A DNA stretch of 64,000 nt from Paenibacillus hexagrammi. Its GTDB lineage: Bacteria > Bacillota > Bacilli > Paenibacillales > NBRC-103111. The stretch is from assembly GCF_021513275.1 (NCBI RefSeq), contig NZ_CP090978.1, forward strand, positions 3,968,001-4,032,000. The letters are read 5' to 3'. The notes under the pieces were generated by a model. It ran no database searches and was not told the DNA's origin. It saw only the letters and a list, made by a program, of their open reading frames with translations. Positions 9,312 through 18,607 of the stretch are shown here, piece by piece (the stretch's first letter is position 1; each line of letters opens with the position of its first letter). A program made the position numbers and the translations under genes.

Positions 9312-10154
9312 CTAGCTATGCACAAACCGTCCATGCTCCGGTACAGCTATACCGTCAAATTGCTCCGCTAGCATCGATAAGCTTTGTTCCAGTTCGCTGC
9401 CCGACATTGGTGTCCCGTGACCTGTAACAGCTGCTGAGGGATGCAGTGCCTCGAGCTTTCTAACGGATTCCTTGGCGGCGTTCCAGTCCGTCGTGAAATA
9501 CTTAGGAGGACCGCTGATTTCCTGCTCTTGCGTGATAACTTTATACAGTGATTCCTGCTTCACGGTTACGAAAGCATCTCCAGCCACCAAAACCTTATCC
9601 TTAATACGAAATAGGGAAATATGACCCGGCGTGTGTCCCGGTGTATGCACCCAACGCCAATCCGGTAGCCCAGGCACACTCCCGTCATGCGGCAGCTTAT
9701 GAACCCGAGTGCCTAGGTTTATGCCGTGGTTCGGAAATAAGGGAGAAAGCTCGCTGACAAGTCCACCGTCTACACGGCTATCCCCAGGGGGGTAGTTGGA
9801 TATTCCCGTCAAATAAGGAAGCTCTAATTCATGCGCGTAAACGGGCACATCCCACATCTTAAGCAAATCTTCAATCGCCCCAACATGATCAAAATGGCCA
9901 TGTGTCAATATGATTGCTTGAGGAGGCGTGTTCGGACCATATCGTTCTTCCGCTGCTCTGCGGATGGCTTCAGATGAGCCAGGCATACCAGCGTCAACTA
10001 AAACCCATCCCTTACTTAGTTGGTTGGGATCGCCAATTAAACATATATTTACGATTTGGACGCAAAAGGCAAATACATCCGATGCAACCTGATTCCCCTG
10101 ACCGTCCGATATCGAAGTCAAAGGTAAAAAAGTATCTGTAAATGACTTATCCAT
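9312..10154 (-). CDS. Metallo-beta-lactamase-fold hydrolase
   Basis: The 280-residue cytoplasmic protein has the zinc motif HGHFDH (in ILTHGHFDHVGAI), a later His in HTPGHTPGHISLF, the bridging Asp in VLVAGDAFV, and a C-terminal GHGTPM His, as in glyoxalase-II-like and related MBL hydrolases. The substrate is unknown. The open frame extends to 10181, but ATG 10154 follows GGAGGAGC at a normal distance and is preferred. It is monocistronic between two terminators. Confidence 0.88.
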   Translation of the reverse strand: MDKSFTDTFLPLTSISDGQGNQVASDVFAFCVQIVNICLIGDPNQLSKGWVLVDAGMPGSSEAIRRAAEERYGPNTPPQAIILTHGHFDHVGAIEDLLKMWDVPVYAHELELPYLTGISNYPPGDSRVDGGLVSELSPLFPNHGINLGTRVHKLPHDGSVPGLPDWRWVHTPGHTPGHISLFRIKDKVLVAGDAFVTVKQESLYKVITQEQEISGPPKYFTTDWNAAKESVRKLEALHPSAAVTGHGTPMSGSELEQSLSMLAEQFDGIAVPEHGRFVHS

Positions 10155-10231
10155 GTAGTTGCTCCTCCAATATCTGCTCATTCCTCTATACTATCTCCAA
10201 ATCCGGATGAATGTTGCAGTTTGCGACAAAA

Positions 10232-10262
10232 GAAAAAAAGCATCCTTTGCCCAAGGATGCTC
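10232..10262 (-). terminator. Terminator of the marR-motA-motB operon
   Basis: On the minus strand a 9-bp stem AGCATCCTT/AAGGATGCT is followed by a run of seven Ts, 75 bp after the motB stop. Confidence 0.88.
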
Positions 10263-10335
10263 CGAGTTTGTTAATTCAACTATGACGATTACGAACTTCC
10301 GCAGCTTTTCTCCGATTGCTGCTCAGCTTCCGCTT

Positions 10336-11352
10336 TTATGTCTGCGATTGCTGCTCAGCTTGAGGTTGATCTTCAACAGATGATTGCGCCTGAGGCTGTG
10401 ATTCTGTAGGCAACTGTGCCTGTGTTTGCACCTCAGCAGGTGTCTGTGCCTGTGCCTGTGTCTGTGCCTGTCCTTCGCCAGAAGTCTGAGCCTGCTGCTG
10501 CGCGTCAGAACCCGCCTGACCTGCGTTGGCGGCCCCTCCCTGATCAGCCCCGCTATTGTCCTCCGACGGCTTAAGATTGCGCAGGATGCTTACCTCTACC
10601 CGTCGATTGCGCGCTCGGCCATCCGCTGTATCGTTGCTTTCTACCGGATGAAATTCACCGTACCCGACTGAACGATACATGACCGGGTTTAGCTTGCTAT
10701 TGTTCAGCAATTCCTTCATAAAGTTAACCGAACGCTTCGCACTTAGATCCCAGTTCGTCTCGAATTCTTGATTATGAATCGGTATATTATCCGTATGCCC
10801 CGATACCTCTACTTGATAGTCGGGATAGCTGCTCAGCAGCTCGGACATCGGAACCGCCAGCGTTTTGGCATCCTGCTTGAGCGACGCCGAGCCAGAATCG
10901 AATAAAGCTTTGTCGCTGATCGTAATGACCAACTTCTCATTATCGAGCTTCGTAGTTAGCTGCTCCGCCAGGTTATTGTCCTTGATGAAGGCATCCACAC
11001 TCTTCTTGAGCTTCTCCAGGTCTTCCTCTTCCTTCTTTTGCTTTTCAGTAAGCTTCCCCGCATTCTGATCTTCCTTTTTTGTCGGAGGAGGATTTTGATT
11101 ATCATTGTTATTCTTGGTTGAGTTCGCCGCCTCGTCGATCGGAATCAGGTTGAACATTTCCAGCGGCGCCGTGCCTCCTGTAAATGCGGAATTGAGCGAT
11201 CTCATGATGGAATCGTATTTTTTACTATCCATCTGGCTCGAAGCGAACAAAATAATAAACAAGGCTAGCAGAAGTGTAAGCAAGTCGGCATAAGGAATGA
11301 GCCAGGTTTCATCGACGTGTTCTTCATGCTCTTCATGTTTTTTCTTGCTCAC
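10336..11352 (-). CDS. motB: Flagellar stator protein MotB
   Basis: The 338-residue protein has one N-terminal membrane helix with the proton-binding Asp in IPYADLLTLLLALFIILFA. A plug/linker and an OmpA-like peptidoglycan-binding domain follow (VSGHTDNIPI, DLSAKRSVNFM, GRARNRRVEVSI). It anchors the stator to the wall and carries protons with MotA. The GTG start overlaps the motA stop (GTGA), behind GGAGG. The C-terminal 70 residues are a low-complexity Gln/Ala/Thr tail, partly made of a hexanucleotide repeat and not part of the usual family. It could be H+ or Na+ driven. Confidence 0.95.
   Translation of the reverse strand: MSKKKHEEHEEHVDETWLIPYADLLTLLLALFIILFASSQMDSKKYDSIMRSLNSAFTGGTAPLEMFNLIPIDEAANSTKNNNDNQNPPPTKKEDQNAGKLTEKQKKEEEDLEKLKKSVDAFIKDNNLAEQLTTKLDNEKLVITISDKALFDSGSASLKQDAKTLAVPMSELLSSYPDYQVEVSGHTDNIPIHNQEFETNWDLSAKRSVNFMKELLNNSKLNPVMYRSVGYGEFHPVESNDTADGRARNRRVEVSILRNLKPSEDNSGADQGGAANAGQAGSDAQQQAQTSGEGQAQTQAQAQTPAEVQTQAQLPTESQPQAQSSVEDQPQAEQQSQT
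10441..10470. repeat. Hexanucleotide repeat in the 3' end of motB
   Basis: Five tandem TG(T/C)CTG units encode the Gln-Ala/Gln-Thr part of the MotB tail. Related, less perfect units flank it on both sides. Length change in units of six would keep the frame. Confidence 0.7.
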
Positions 11353-12143
11353 TGTGGAGTGGCCTCCTTCGCCTCTTCATCGTACTTCGCACGATCAGAG
11401 TTCGCGATAAAGATCATCATTTTTTGCTTCACGGAATTAGCAGAAACACCGGATTGAATCGAAAGCAGGCCTTCTACAATCATCAGCTTGATCTCGACCT
11501 CTTTCTTTGATTTCTGCTTCAGTTTATTAGCGAACGGGTGACAGATTACATATCCGAGGAAGATACCGAACAGCGTTGCAACGAAGGCTGCGGAAATCAA
11601 GTGACCCAGTTTTTCTACTTCACTGAGGTTACCGAGCGCTGCGATCAGACCGACAACCGCCCCCAGCACTCCTAGCGTTGGCGCATACGTACCAGCCTGA
11701 GTAAAAATACCGGCGAACTTCTTGTGTCTAGCTTCCATCTCAGCAATGTCTTCAAGGAGTACATCCCGGACGAAATCTGGATCGTTACCATCGATGATCA
11801 GGCGCATGCCTGTTTTCATGAACGGATCGGACAATTCTTCGGCTTGCTTTTCTAGAGACAACAAACCCTCACGACGAGTGATCGATACCCAATTAATAAA
11901 AGTTTCGATGAGTTCTTTTTTAGCCATTAACTTCTGTTCAGTGAAAATGATCTTCATCAATTTAGGAAATTTCTTGATGTCATCCAGCGGAAACGCAATA
12001 AACAGTGCCGCCGCCGTTCCGCCGAAAATAATCAGCATCGCAGCAGGGTTGAGTAGTGCTGCAAGGCTTGCTCCTTTCAAGACCATGCCGACCCCGATTG
12101 CAACGAAGGCAAGAACGATACCGATAAGTGATGATTTCTCCAT
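11349..12143 (-). CDS. motA: Flagellar stator protein MotA
   Basis: The 264-residue protein has four predicted membrane helices and a large cytoplasmic loop between helices 2 and 3 that contacts FliG. Helix 3 carries the family motif around APTLGVLGAVVGLIAAL, including the conserved Pro, and IFLGYVICHPFANKLK follows in helix 4. It forms the stator ring around MotB dimers. The start has GGAGAGGGG upstream. It lies 37 bp after marR and overlaps motB, so the three genes are probably one transcript. Confidence 0.96.
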   Translation of the reverse strand: MEKSSLIGIVLAFVAIGVGMVLKGASLAALLNPAAMLIIFGGTAAALFIAFPLDDIKKFPKLMKIIFTEQKLMAKKELIETFINWVSITRREGLLSLEKQAEELSDPFMKTGMRLIIDGNDPDFVRDVLLEDIAEMEARHKKFAGIFTQAGTYAPTLGVLGAVVGLIAALGNLSEVEKLGHLISAAFVATLFGIFLGYVICHPFANKLKQKSKKEVEIKLMIVEGLLSIQSGVSANSVKQKMMIFIANSDRAKYDEEAKEATPQ

Positions 12144-12180
12144 CTGTGTTACCCCTCTCCATGTTTCATTGATTAGCTTG

Positions 12181-12624
12181 TTACTCTGTGCCCAGTACTT
12201 TCATCAGGCGAATAAAATCCGTTTCTTCTTGCCCCAGCTTCGCAATGAAGCTGTGATCCACCTGCTGCGCGATCAGGAAAGCCTGCGAAGCGAGCTGCTT
12301 TCCTTCCTCTGTTAATACTATGGATTTGGCTCGCGTATCCGTGGAGTGCTCTTTACGAGTCAGCAACCCTTTTTTCTCCAGAGACCGCAGGACTTGCGAG
12401 GCAAGCATGGGTTCAACATGCGCGTAGCTTGCGATTTGCGCTTGTGTGACATCACCTTGTTCACATTGCCGATTCAACCAGTCTGTGGCTATGAGCAGAA
12501 TAAACTGAACGTGAGTAAGCTCAACGGCTTGTAAAGCTTGCCGCATATTCTTTTGCCACAGGTTCAGCACCTGCCACAACAAGAAACTGGGACTATCGTC
12601 GGACTTCTCGATTTCAGAATTCAT
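12181..12624 (-). CDS. MarR-family transcriptional regulator
   Basis: The protein has a winged helix-turn-helix (VTQAQIASYAHVEPMLASQ as recognition region, then LEKKGLLTRKEHSTDTRAKSIVLTEEG as wing), typical of MarR dimers. ATG 12624 is preferred to the longer frame from 12648 because GGAGGG lies 5 nt upstream; this gives 147 residues. It is the first gene of marR-motA-motB. A perfect 11+2+11 AT-rich palindrome upstream is a likely own operator. The ligand is unknown. Confidence 0.9.
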   Translation of the reverse strand: MNSEIEKSDDSPSFLLWQVLNLWQKNMRQALQAVELTHVQFILLIATDWLNRQCEQGDVTQAQIASYAHVEPMLASQVLRSLEKKGLLTRKEHSTDTRAKSIVLTEEGKQLASQAFLIAQQVDHSFIAKLGQEETDFIRLMKVLGTE

Positions 12625-12640
12625 AGGGACCCTCCGATAA

Positions 12641-12712
12641 TTCGACAAAATTTTATGTATATGAACTTATAATAAAAACTTTTATTATAAAACACAATAC
12701 TTTTTTGTCGAA
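12641..12712. promoter_or_regulatory. Pair of opposed Spo0A-box-like heptamers before marR
   Basis: TTCGACA at 12641-12647 and TGTCGAA at 12706-12712 match the 0A box (TGNCGAA) in opposite orientations, flanking the palindrome in the marR-motAB promoter. Two 7-mers can arise by chance, so this is tentative. Confidence 0.35.
12667..12690. promoter_or_regulatory. Perfect palindrome, likely MarR operator
   Basis: Arms TTATAATAAAA and TTTTATTATAA are exact reverse complements around a 2-nt centre, 43 bp upstream of the marR start. MarR proteins typically bind AT-rich palindromes of this size in their own promoters. Confidence 0.6.
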
Positions 12713-12777
12713 AACTGTACGTACATAGTTTGACTCGGCTGCTGCGAATCCCTGCTTTTCACGCTCCTATAAACATG

Positions 12778-12835
12778 GAAAAAGCTGCCTCCAAAGCCAC
12801 TTTCAGGTGGCGTTAGAGACAGCCCTCAAATAGAA
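12778..12835 (-). terminator. Terminator of the mtl-ptsIH operon
   Basis: On the minus strand GCTGTCTC...CGCCAC pairs with GTGG...GAGGCAGC around a TGAA loop and is followed by TTTTT. It lies shortly after the ptsH stop. Confidence 0.88.
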
Positions 12836-12847
12836 TTGCTGCTGCCG

Positions 12848-13111
12848 TTATTCTTCAAAAATTTTGCTGAGCAGCTGCCCCAGCGCTTCTAAAGCCTGCT
12901 CTTCCTGATCCCCGTCGGTTTCCAAGAGGACTTCATCATTAGCTTCGATGCCCAACGTCAGCATGCTGAGAGAGCTCTTGCCATTTACTTTTTTCCCATT
13001 CTTGCTAACATTTACTTTGCACGGAAACGTGCTAGCGGTTTGCACAAATACCTTAGTTGGACGCGCATGAAATCCGGATGGATTCAGCACGGTATATGTT
13101 TGAGATACCAT
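12848..13111 (-). CDS. ptsH: Phosphocarrier protein HPr
   Basis: The 87-residue protein has the catalytic His in SGFHARPTKVF, so it is HPr and not the His-less Crh. The regulatory Ser lies in NGKSSLSMLTLG, the HPr-kinase site region, although the usual KSIMGVMSL sequence is changed. It passes phosphate from EI to EIIA domains, including MtlF, and Ser-phosphorylated HPr would be the CcpA corepressor. It starts only 3 bp after the ptsI stop. The order ptsI-ptsH is opposite to the common ptsH-ptsI order. Confidence 0.96.
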   Translation of the reverse strand: MVSQTYTVLNPSGFHARPTKVFVQTASTFPCKVNVSKNGKKVNGKSSLSMLTLGIEANDEVLLETDGDQEEQALEALGQLLSKIFEE

Positions 13112-13114
13112 AGT

Positions 13115-14848
13115 CTACACTCTCCCTATTTTATCGTGTACGAATTGTTGGATTTGACGCTCACTGCCCATTTGAATGGCTTCCTCAGCGTAGCCTGCCC
13201 ACTCCTCGCGGGACAAGTCTTTCATTAATGCCCTCGCAGGCAAAATGGAGCTCGCGCTCATGCTGAACTCATGCAGCCCCAGTCCAAGCAACAGCGGTAT
13301 TGCGGTCTCATCGCCAGCCATTTCTCCGCACATGCCGACCCACTTGCCTTCTTTCTCCGCAGCTTGAATAACCATGCGAACAAGTCGAAGAATAGACGGA
13401 TGACAAGGCTGATACAGATACGATACGTTCTCGTTCATCCGGTCTGCTGCCATCGTATATTGAATCAAATCGTTCGTGCCGATGCTGAAGAAATCAACCT
13501 CTTTGGCGAGAATGTCAGCCGCAAGAGCTGCCGCGGGGATTTCGATCATAATCCCGACTTCCAGACTGTCCGATACAGGAATTCCTTCCTGCTGCAGCTT
13601 CTCCTTCTCTTCAGCCAGCAGCTTCTTGGCTTCGAGCAGTTCTTCCTTAACAGCAATCATAGGAAACATGATTTTCAGCTGGCCACAGGAGCTTGCCCGA
13701 AGCAACGCTCGCAGCTGTGTTCGGAACAGCTCCTGCTTACTTAGACATAAGCGCACAGCCCGCAGCCCGAGGAACGGATTAGTCTCCACAGGAAGCTTCA
13801 TATAAGGCAGCTCCTTATCCCCGCCTATATCCAGCGTGCGGATAACCACCGGCTTGTTATTCATTCTCTCCAGCACGTGCTTGTAAACCTGGAACTGCTC
13901 TTCTTCGCTCGGAAGGGAGCTGCGTCCCATATACAAGAATTCTGTCCGGAATAACCCAACACCTTCCGCACCGTTGCTCAGCACCTTCTGCAAATCTTCT
14001 ACGCTGCCGATGTTGGCAGCAAGCTCCACATGATGACCATCCTTGGTCACCGTCGGTTGATCCAGCAATGCGCGCAGCTCAAGCCTGCGTTGATCGTAAT
14101 CCGCTTTCTTGGCACGGTATTCCTCCAGCTCTTGATCGCTGGGTGAAGGCAGGACTGTTCCCGTGACCGCATCCATGATGATCATCGTCCCGGTCTGTAT
14201 ATCGCCCGCTGCCGTTCCCGCGCCCACAATAGCGGGAACCTCAAGAGAACGCGCCATAATAGCCGAGTGGGAGGTCCGGCTGCCGATCTCAGTAACAAAT
14301 CCGAGAACGTAATCCAGGTTCAGCTGAGCCGTATCCGATGGAGTCAAATCTTCGGCGATCAGGATACACGGCTCGCTTATAGCCGAGACCGCTGCATATT
14401 CTTCGCCTCGGAGATGGCTCATGATTCTTCGCGATATGTCGAGCACGTCAGCGGCTCTTTCCCGAAGCATTTCATTATCCATAGAACGAAGCATCTCCAC
14501 GAACTGATTTGCTACCTCATAAAGAGAGAACTCCGCGTTATCTCCTTCATTCTCAATTCGTTCTATAATCGCATCTATGAAATCAGGATCCTCAAGCAGC
14601 AGCAGGTGTGCTTCGAATATTTCCGCTTTCGCCGCACCCATGCGCTGCTCGGTCAGCTCTCTTATTTGCTCAATCTCTTGTTTGGACTGCTCCACCGCCT
14701 GTGTAAACCGCTTCTTCTCTTCTGCGGAATCATTAGCCTTGCCGGGAGCAGGCACATAATGTGAATGCTTCAGGCGATAAGCCTTGGCGATGGCGATGCC
14801 GGGGGAAGCGGCAATGCCTTGAAACGGTTTAGCCATCATTTTAGCCAT
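13115..14848 (-). CDS. ptsI: PEP-protein phosphotransferase, PTS Enzyme I
   Basis: At 577 residues it has the usual EI length. It shows the N-terminal phosphohistidine motif [21 protein letters not shown], the PEP-binding segment [10 protein letters not shown], and the C-terminal TIM-barrel motifs [25 protein letters not shown] and CGEMAG. It takes phosphate from PEP and gives it to HPr. AAAGGGGA precedes the ATG. It is placed inside the mannitol operon, 16 bp after mtlD, instead of in a separate ptsHI operon. Whether it is the only EI of the cell cannot be seen here. Confidence 0.97.
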   Translation of the reverse strand: MAKMMAKPFQGIAASPGIAIAKAYRLKHSHYVPAPGKANDSAEEKKRFTQAVEQSKQEIEQIRELTEQRMGAAKAEIFEAHLLLLEDPDFIDAIIERIENEGDNAEFSLYEVANQFVEMLRSMDNEMLRERAADVLDISRRIMSHLRGEEYAAVSAISEPCILIAEDLTPSDTAQLNLDYVLGFVTEIGSRTSHSAIMARSLEVPAIVGAGTAAGDIQTGTMIIMDAVTGTVLPSPSDQELEEYRAKKADYDQRRLELRALLDQPTVTKDGHHVELAANIGSVEDLQKVLSNGAEGVGLFRTEFLYMGRSSLPSEEEQFQVYKHVLERMNNKPVVIRTLDIGGDKELPYMKLPVETNPFLGLRAVRLCLSKQELFRTQLRALLRASSCGQLKIMFPMIAVKEELLEAKKLLAEEKEKLQQEGIPVSDSLEVGIMIEIPAAALAADILAKEVDFFSIGTNDLIQYTMAADRMNENVSYLYQPCHPSILRLVRMVIQAAEKEGKWVGMCGEMAGDETAIPLLLGLGLHEFSMSASSILPARALMKDLSREEWAGYAEEAIQMGSERQIQQFVHDKIGRV

Positions 14849-14864
14849 AGCGAACTCCCCTTTC

Positions 14865-16022
14865 TTAAGAATGTACTTGATTCTTCAATTGTTCATATTC
14901 AGCCGCAATACTCGCATGAAGCGGATGTTCTTGCGGAATAGATGTATACCTAGTAATGGCTTTATCGATTCCTTCCCGGCTCACAGCAGCCTGGATATCC
15001 ATCGATTCCTGATCCGCCTCATCTCGGAACAAGAAAGCGGCGGCCATCGCCTTAGGAAGGTAAACCGGATGTAAACCCAAATCAAAAGCCTGCATAGCCG
15101 GACGGACCAAACGATCGTTGCTGGACAACTTGCGAATTGGCGAACGTCCGACCCTCGTAACCTCATCCGTTAAATATGGATTGCGGAAACGGTCCAAAAT
15201 TTTATGAATGTAGCGTTCATGCTCCGCACTGTCAAAGCCGTATTTCTTGACGAGCAATGCACCCGTTTCGTTCATGATTTGCTCAACTTGCTTCACAATG
15301 TCTTCATGAGCCATGGCTTCCTGAATTGTCGAATAACCCTGAATAAATCCTAAATAAGCAGCGGAGCAATGGCCGGTGTTCACAGTGAACAGCTTGCGCT
15401 CAATATAAGGCTCCAAATGGTCGACATAATGAACACCTTCGATCCGGTGGAAACCCGGAAGCATCTGCGATTCATCGACAACCCACTCATAGAAAGGCTC
15501 AACAGTAACCTCTAGCGGATCTTCGTTGTGCTGTAGAGGCACAATCCGGTCAACAGCGGCGTCGGGAAAAGCTATAAGTCCCTCAGCGCGCTGCTGCATG
15601 GCTTCACTTAAATGAGAATATACATGCTCTTTCAGCTGGGTGCTGCCCCCAATGGCATTCTCACAAGCGATTACATGAAGGGGCTGCGCGCCGCGCTCGA
15701 TCCGCCTCTCAATCCCTCTAGCAATACCCTCGGCAATATGCTTCAGAATGTTAACGCCTACTGCAGTCGTTACCAAATCAGCTTCAGCTACCGCATCCGC
15801 TACGACGTCAATCTGTTTGCCTAGAATCGCGGATACACCCTCCACATGAAATTCATCCTGGGTTTCGTTCGCTAAACGTACGGTGTATGCCCCTCTCTCC
15901 TGAAGATGACCCACGAGCGTTTCATTGACATCGGAGAACGTAACCTTATAGCCCGAATTAGACAAAAGCAGCCCTATAAATCCACGTCCGATATTGCCTG
16001 CCCCAAAGTGCAAAGCTCTCAT
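14865..16022 (-). CDS. mtlD: Mannitol-1-phosphate 5-dehydrogenase
   Basis: The 385-residue cytoplasmic enzyme has an N-terminal NAD-binding motif ([14 protein letters not shown]) and the mannitol dehydrogenase family region around [18 protein letters not shown], whose Lys is the expected catalytic residue. It oxidises mannitol 1-phosphate to fructose 6-phosphate. Its ATG overlaps the mtlF stop as ATGA, so the two are translationally coupled. Confidence 0.97.
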   Translation of the reverse strand: MRALHFGAGNIGRGFIGLLLSNSGYKVTFSDVNETLVGHLQERGAYTVRLANETQDEFHVEGVSAILGKQIDVVADAVAEADLVTTAVGVNILKHIAEGIARGIERRIERGAQPLHVIACENAIGGSTQLKEHVYSHLSEAMQQRAEGLIAFPDAAVDRIVPLQHNEDPLEVTVEPFYEWVVDESQMLPGFHRIEGVHYVDHLEPYIERKLFTVNTGHCSAAYLGFIQGYSTIQEAMAHEDIVKQVEQIMNETGALLVKKYGFDSAEHERYIHKILDRFRNPYLTDEVTRVGRSPIRKLSSNDRLVRPAMQAFDLGLHPVYLPKAMAAAFLFRDEADQESMDIQAAVSREGIDKAITRYTSIPQEHPLHASIAAEYEQLKNQVHS

Positions 16023-16456
16023 GCTTCCATCCCGCTTTCAAATATCTTGATCATGTCTTCCGGCGTCTTGGCGTTCATAATTTGCTCCATATTCTCATCT
16101 TCGGAACAAATCATGGCCACATTGGTCAAAATTTCAAGATGATCGTTACCGGCCGCCGCGATGCCGATAATTAAAGTTGCCTTTTCACCATCGCCAAAAT
16201 CAACTCCTTCAGCTAGTTGAACAATGGACAATCCGGTAGAAACGATCAGCGATTTGGAGTCTGCTGTTCCATGCGGAATGGCGAGCCCGTTCCCCATATA
16301 CGTAGACAGCGTTTCTTCACGTTCCAGCATCTTGTCGATATACCCCGCCGAGGCGTGACCTGCATCAACCAGCAATTGACCTGCCATGCGGATCGCTTCT
16401 GTTTTATTGGCAGGCTTCGCGTTCAGCTTTACTTTGTTTACAGATAGAATACTCAT
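16019..16456 (-). CDS. mtlF: Mannitol-specific PTS EIIA component
   Basis: The 145-residue EIIA protein has the phosphorylated His in GNGLAIPHGTADSK. It takes phosphate from HPr and passes it to the EIIB domain of MtlA, which lacks its own EIIA. AAGGAG precedes the ATG. It is preceded by mtlR and overlaps mtlD. Confidence 0.96.
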   Translation of the reverse strand: MSILSVNKVKLNAKPANKTEAIRMAGQLLVDAGHASAGYIDKMLEREETLSTYMGNGLAIPHGTADSKSLIVSTGLSIVQLAEGVDFGDGEKATLIIGIAAAGNDHLEILTNVAMICSEDENMEQIMNAKTPEDMIKIFESGMEA

Positions 16457-16482
16457 CGTACAGTTCTCCTTTGTATATCCGA

Positions 16483-18540
16483 TTATTTTTTATTTTCTAG
16501 AAATTGCGCTAATTCCTGTGATAAAAATTGCTTGATCTCTTGTTCACTGCCTTCTTTTAACAATTGCAGCATCTCGGGTATAAGCAAATAAGAGCTAATT
16601 TCACTCAGAACCTCCAAACTCTCCTTGCTTAGCTCCTGTGGTCCTAACATCAACAAAGCTTGCCTTAGTTCTGCTTCAGCGGCCTCTTCCTTCCATAGAA
16701 GGGGATGCTCGAACCGAAACAGGGTAAGAAATGGACTGCGGACATATTGGCTTCGAATATGAAATAGAGCGATTCCTGTTTCGGGAATCACTTGACTGCT
16801 CTGCTTTTCCCGCTCCAGCAATAACTCCACAACAGGCTGTGCCTCTTCAATAATACCTGCAAGCTTCGGATATTGGCATAGTGCATGTAGCGCCTCATCC
16901 AAGCTGACAAAGGCTTGCTCCAAAACATATAGTTTAAATTGATCTACAATACGAACAATTTCATTCACATAATGCTGAATGCGTCTCAGACGGACGGAGG
17001 AGTTTGGATCCCTTGCTGCAGAAGCGGAAGCGAGCTTCCTTTCGGAGCCCTGATTTAAAGTAACATTGTGGATAAAAGAACGAAGCCGGTCCGCATCATC
17101 CTTGGAGAGCAGCGGACTAAGCTTAATATACCGTTCCTCAGGTATGGGAAGATCCACCGTAGAAATAATCAAATCATAATCCTGGGCCGGGATTCTCGCC
17201 GCCTCGAACCACGATGCATTGCCTATGATTTCAATCTGCGGGAATTCCTTCGTCAGACGCACCGCCAGCATTTTGGACGTGCCGATGCCGCTGGTGCACA
17301 CAATAATGGCGCTGACGTCACGGCGAAATTGCTTCAGCCTTTCCATTGAAGCCCCGAAATGCATGACCAGGAAGCCAATCTCCTCATCGGGGACATCGAT
17401 CTCCGGGATCGTGACGTCCACTGCGCGCCGAATCATGAGAAATAAGGGCTCGTAATCCCGTTTAATTTGACTGAGCAGCGGGTTCCTAATGTTGATGCCG
17501 GCTCTCAATCTGCGCAAAGCGGAACCAAGATGCGTCAATAAGCCCTCACTTAGTGATTTATCATCACGAAATTGCAAGCCCGCAATTTGCTCCATCCGAG
17601 CGATTAGCCTTCCTATGGTATCAATCAGCCAAGGTTCATGATCGGGAAGCAGCTCGCTCGGAGCACGAGAGACACGGCAGTTGAGCAGCTCGACGAGATA
17701 TTCAACCTCCGCAGAAGGAAAATCCACATCTACGTGCCTCTTGATATGTTCAATAATATGCTGCAACAGCAAGTTGTTCTTTGGAAGAGTCAACGACTCA
17801 TTCGGCTCTTGCTCAATAAGTTTCCCCTGCTGGATTCGAGCGATACATATAGAAACATCAATGAGAAGCTCGGTATACTCGCTCTCGGATAACGCCCCCA
17901 AGCCTCTGTCCTCATCCTGCCAAAGCGCCCCCTCGACATATCGGAAATTAACCTTGCCAATTAACTCCAACAGCATGTGTGATGCCGTATTCGATGTATC
18001 ATCGGCTTTACCGAACAGATCCGAATCATCCAGATAACTGTTTGCCAGCTTGCGAATTAACTTACGCTTATTCGTCTCCGTACCCGCTAGCTCAACACCG
18101 TATCCTCTGCGCCGAATAAGAGTCAACCCGCATTGAGCCATCCACTGCTCCACATCGTCCAAATCATGCGTAATGGTTGGCACAGTTACTGACATGTCAT
18201 GAGCCAGCGTAAATAGCTTTACCGGCTCGTTTTCCGTTAATAACGTGCAAAGAATGAGAACCTTTCGCTCCTGCGCCGAATGTTCCACCGCAGTCTCATC
18301 CTGAAGCAGAGTCTGAAAAGCTGCTAATTGATCAGACTCGCCTTGCAATTGAATGCCTTTGCCTGCTTTCTTAAGCAGCGTTAGACCATGTTCAGCCATG
18401 ATCCCTTCAAGCTCAGCAAGCTCTCGATGAACGGTTCGGGTGCTCACGTTAATCTCCGCAGCAATCTCTCCGGCTGTAATATCTTCCCGCTGCTTAATCA
18501 GCAAATTCACGATTTGACGATGCCTGCTCGACAGGATCAT
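16483..18540 (-). CDS. mtlR: Mannitol operon activator MtlR (PRD protein)
   Basis: The 685-residue regulator has N-terminal HTH domains (ITAGEIAAEINVSTRTVHREL), two PTS regulation domains (about residues 190-405), an EIIB-like domain with a Cys in IIVCTSGIGTSKMLA (about 410-500), and a C-terminal EIIA-like domain (about 540-685). This is the MtlR arrangement known from Geobacillus/Bacillus, where HPr- and MtlA-dependent phosphorylation controls activity. It lies in the operon after mtlA, and a hairpin occupies the gap. GAGGAG precedes the ATG. Confidence 0.95.
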   Translation of the reverse strand: MILSSRHRQIVNLLIKQREDITAGEIAAEINVSTRTVHRELAELEGIMAEHGLTLLKKAGKGIQLQGESDQLAAFQTLLQDETAVEHSAQERKVLILCTLLTENEPVKLFTLAHDMSVTVPTITHDLDDVEQWMAQCGLTLIRRRGYGVELAGTETNKRKLIRKLANSYLDDSDLFGKADDTSNTASHMLLELIGKVNFRYVEGALWQDEDRGLGALSESEYTELLIDVSICIARIQQGKLIEQEPNESLTLPKNNLLLQHIIEHIKRHVDVDFPSAEVEYLVELLNCRVSRAPSELLPDHEPWLIDTIGRLIARMEQIAGLQFRDDKSLSEGLLTHLGSALRRLRAGINIRNPLLSQIKRDYEPLFLMIRRAVDVTIPEIDVPDEEIGFLVMHFGASMERLKQFRRDVSAIIVCTSGIGTSKMLAVRLTKEFPQIEIIGNASWFEAARIPAQDYDLIISTVDLPIPEERYIKLSPLLSKDDADRLRSFIHNVTLNQGSERKLASASAARDPNSSVRLRRIQHYVNEIVRIVDQFKLYVLEQAFVSLDEALHALCQYPKLAGIIEEAQPVVELLLEREKQSSQVIPETGIALFHIRSQYVRSPFLTLFRFEHPLLWKEEAAEAELRQALLMLGPQELSKESLEVLSEISSYLLIPEMLQLLKEGSEQEIKQFLSQELAQFLENKK

Positions 18541-18570
18541 ACGAATTCTCCTCGTTAGCCAAAATGGAGA

Positions 18571-18595
18571 TAACGCCGGCGGTTAGCCAGCGTTA
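18571..18595 (-). other. Intercistronic hairpin between mtlA and mtlR
   Basis: Ten-bp arms TAACGCCGGC and GCCAGCGTTA (one G-U pair) surround a 5-nt loop. There is no T-run on the minus strand, so an mRNA processing or stability element is more likely than a terminator. Confidence 0.5.
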
Positions 18596-18607
18596 CAAAT
18601 ATCCTCA

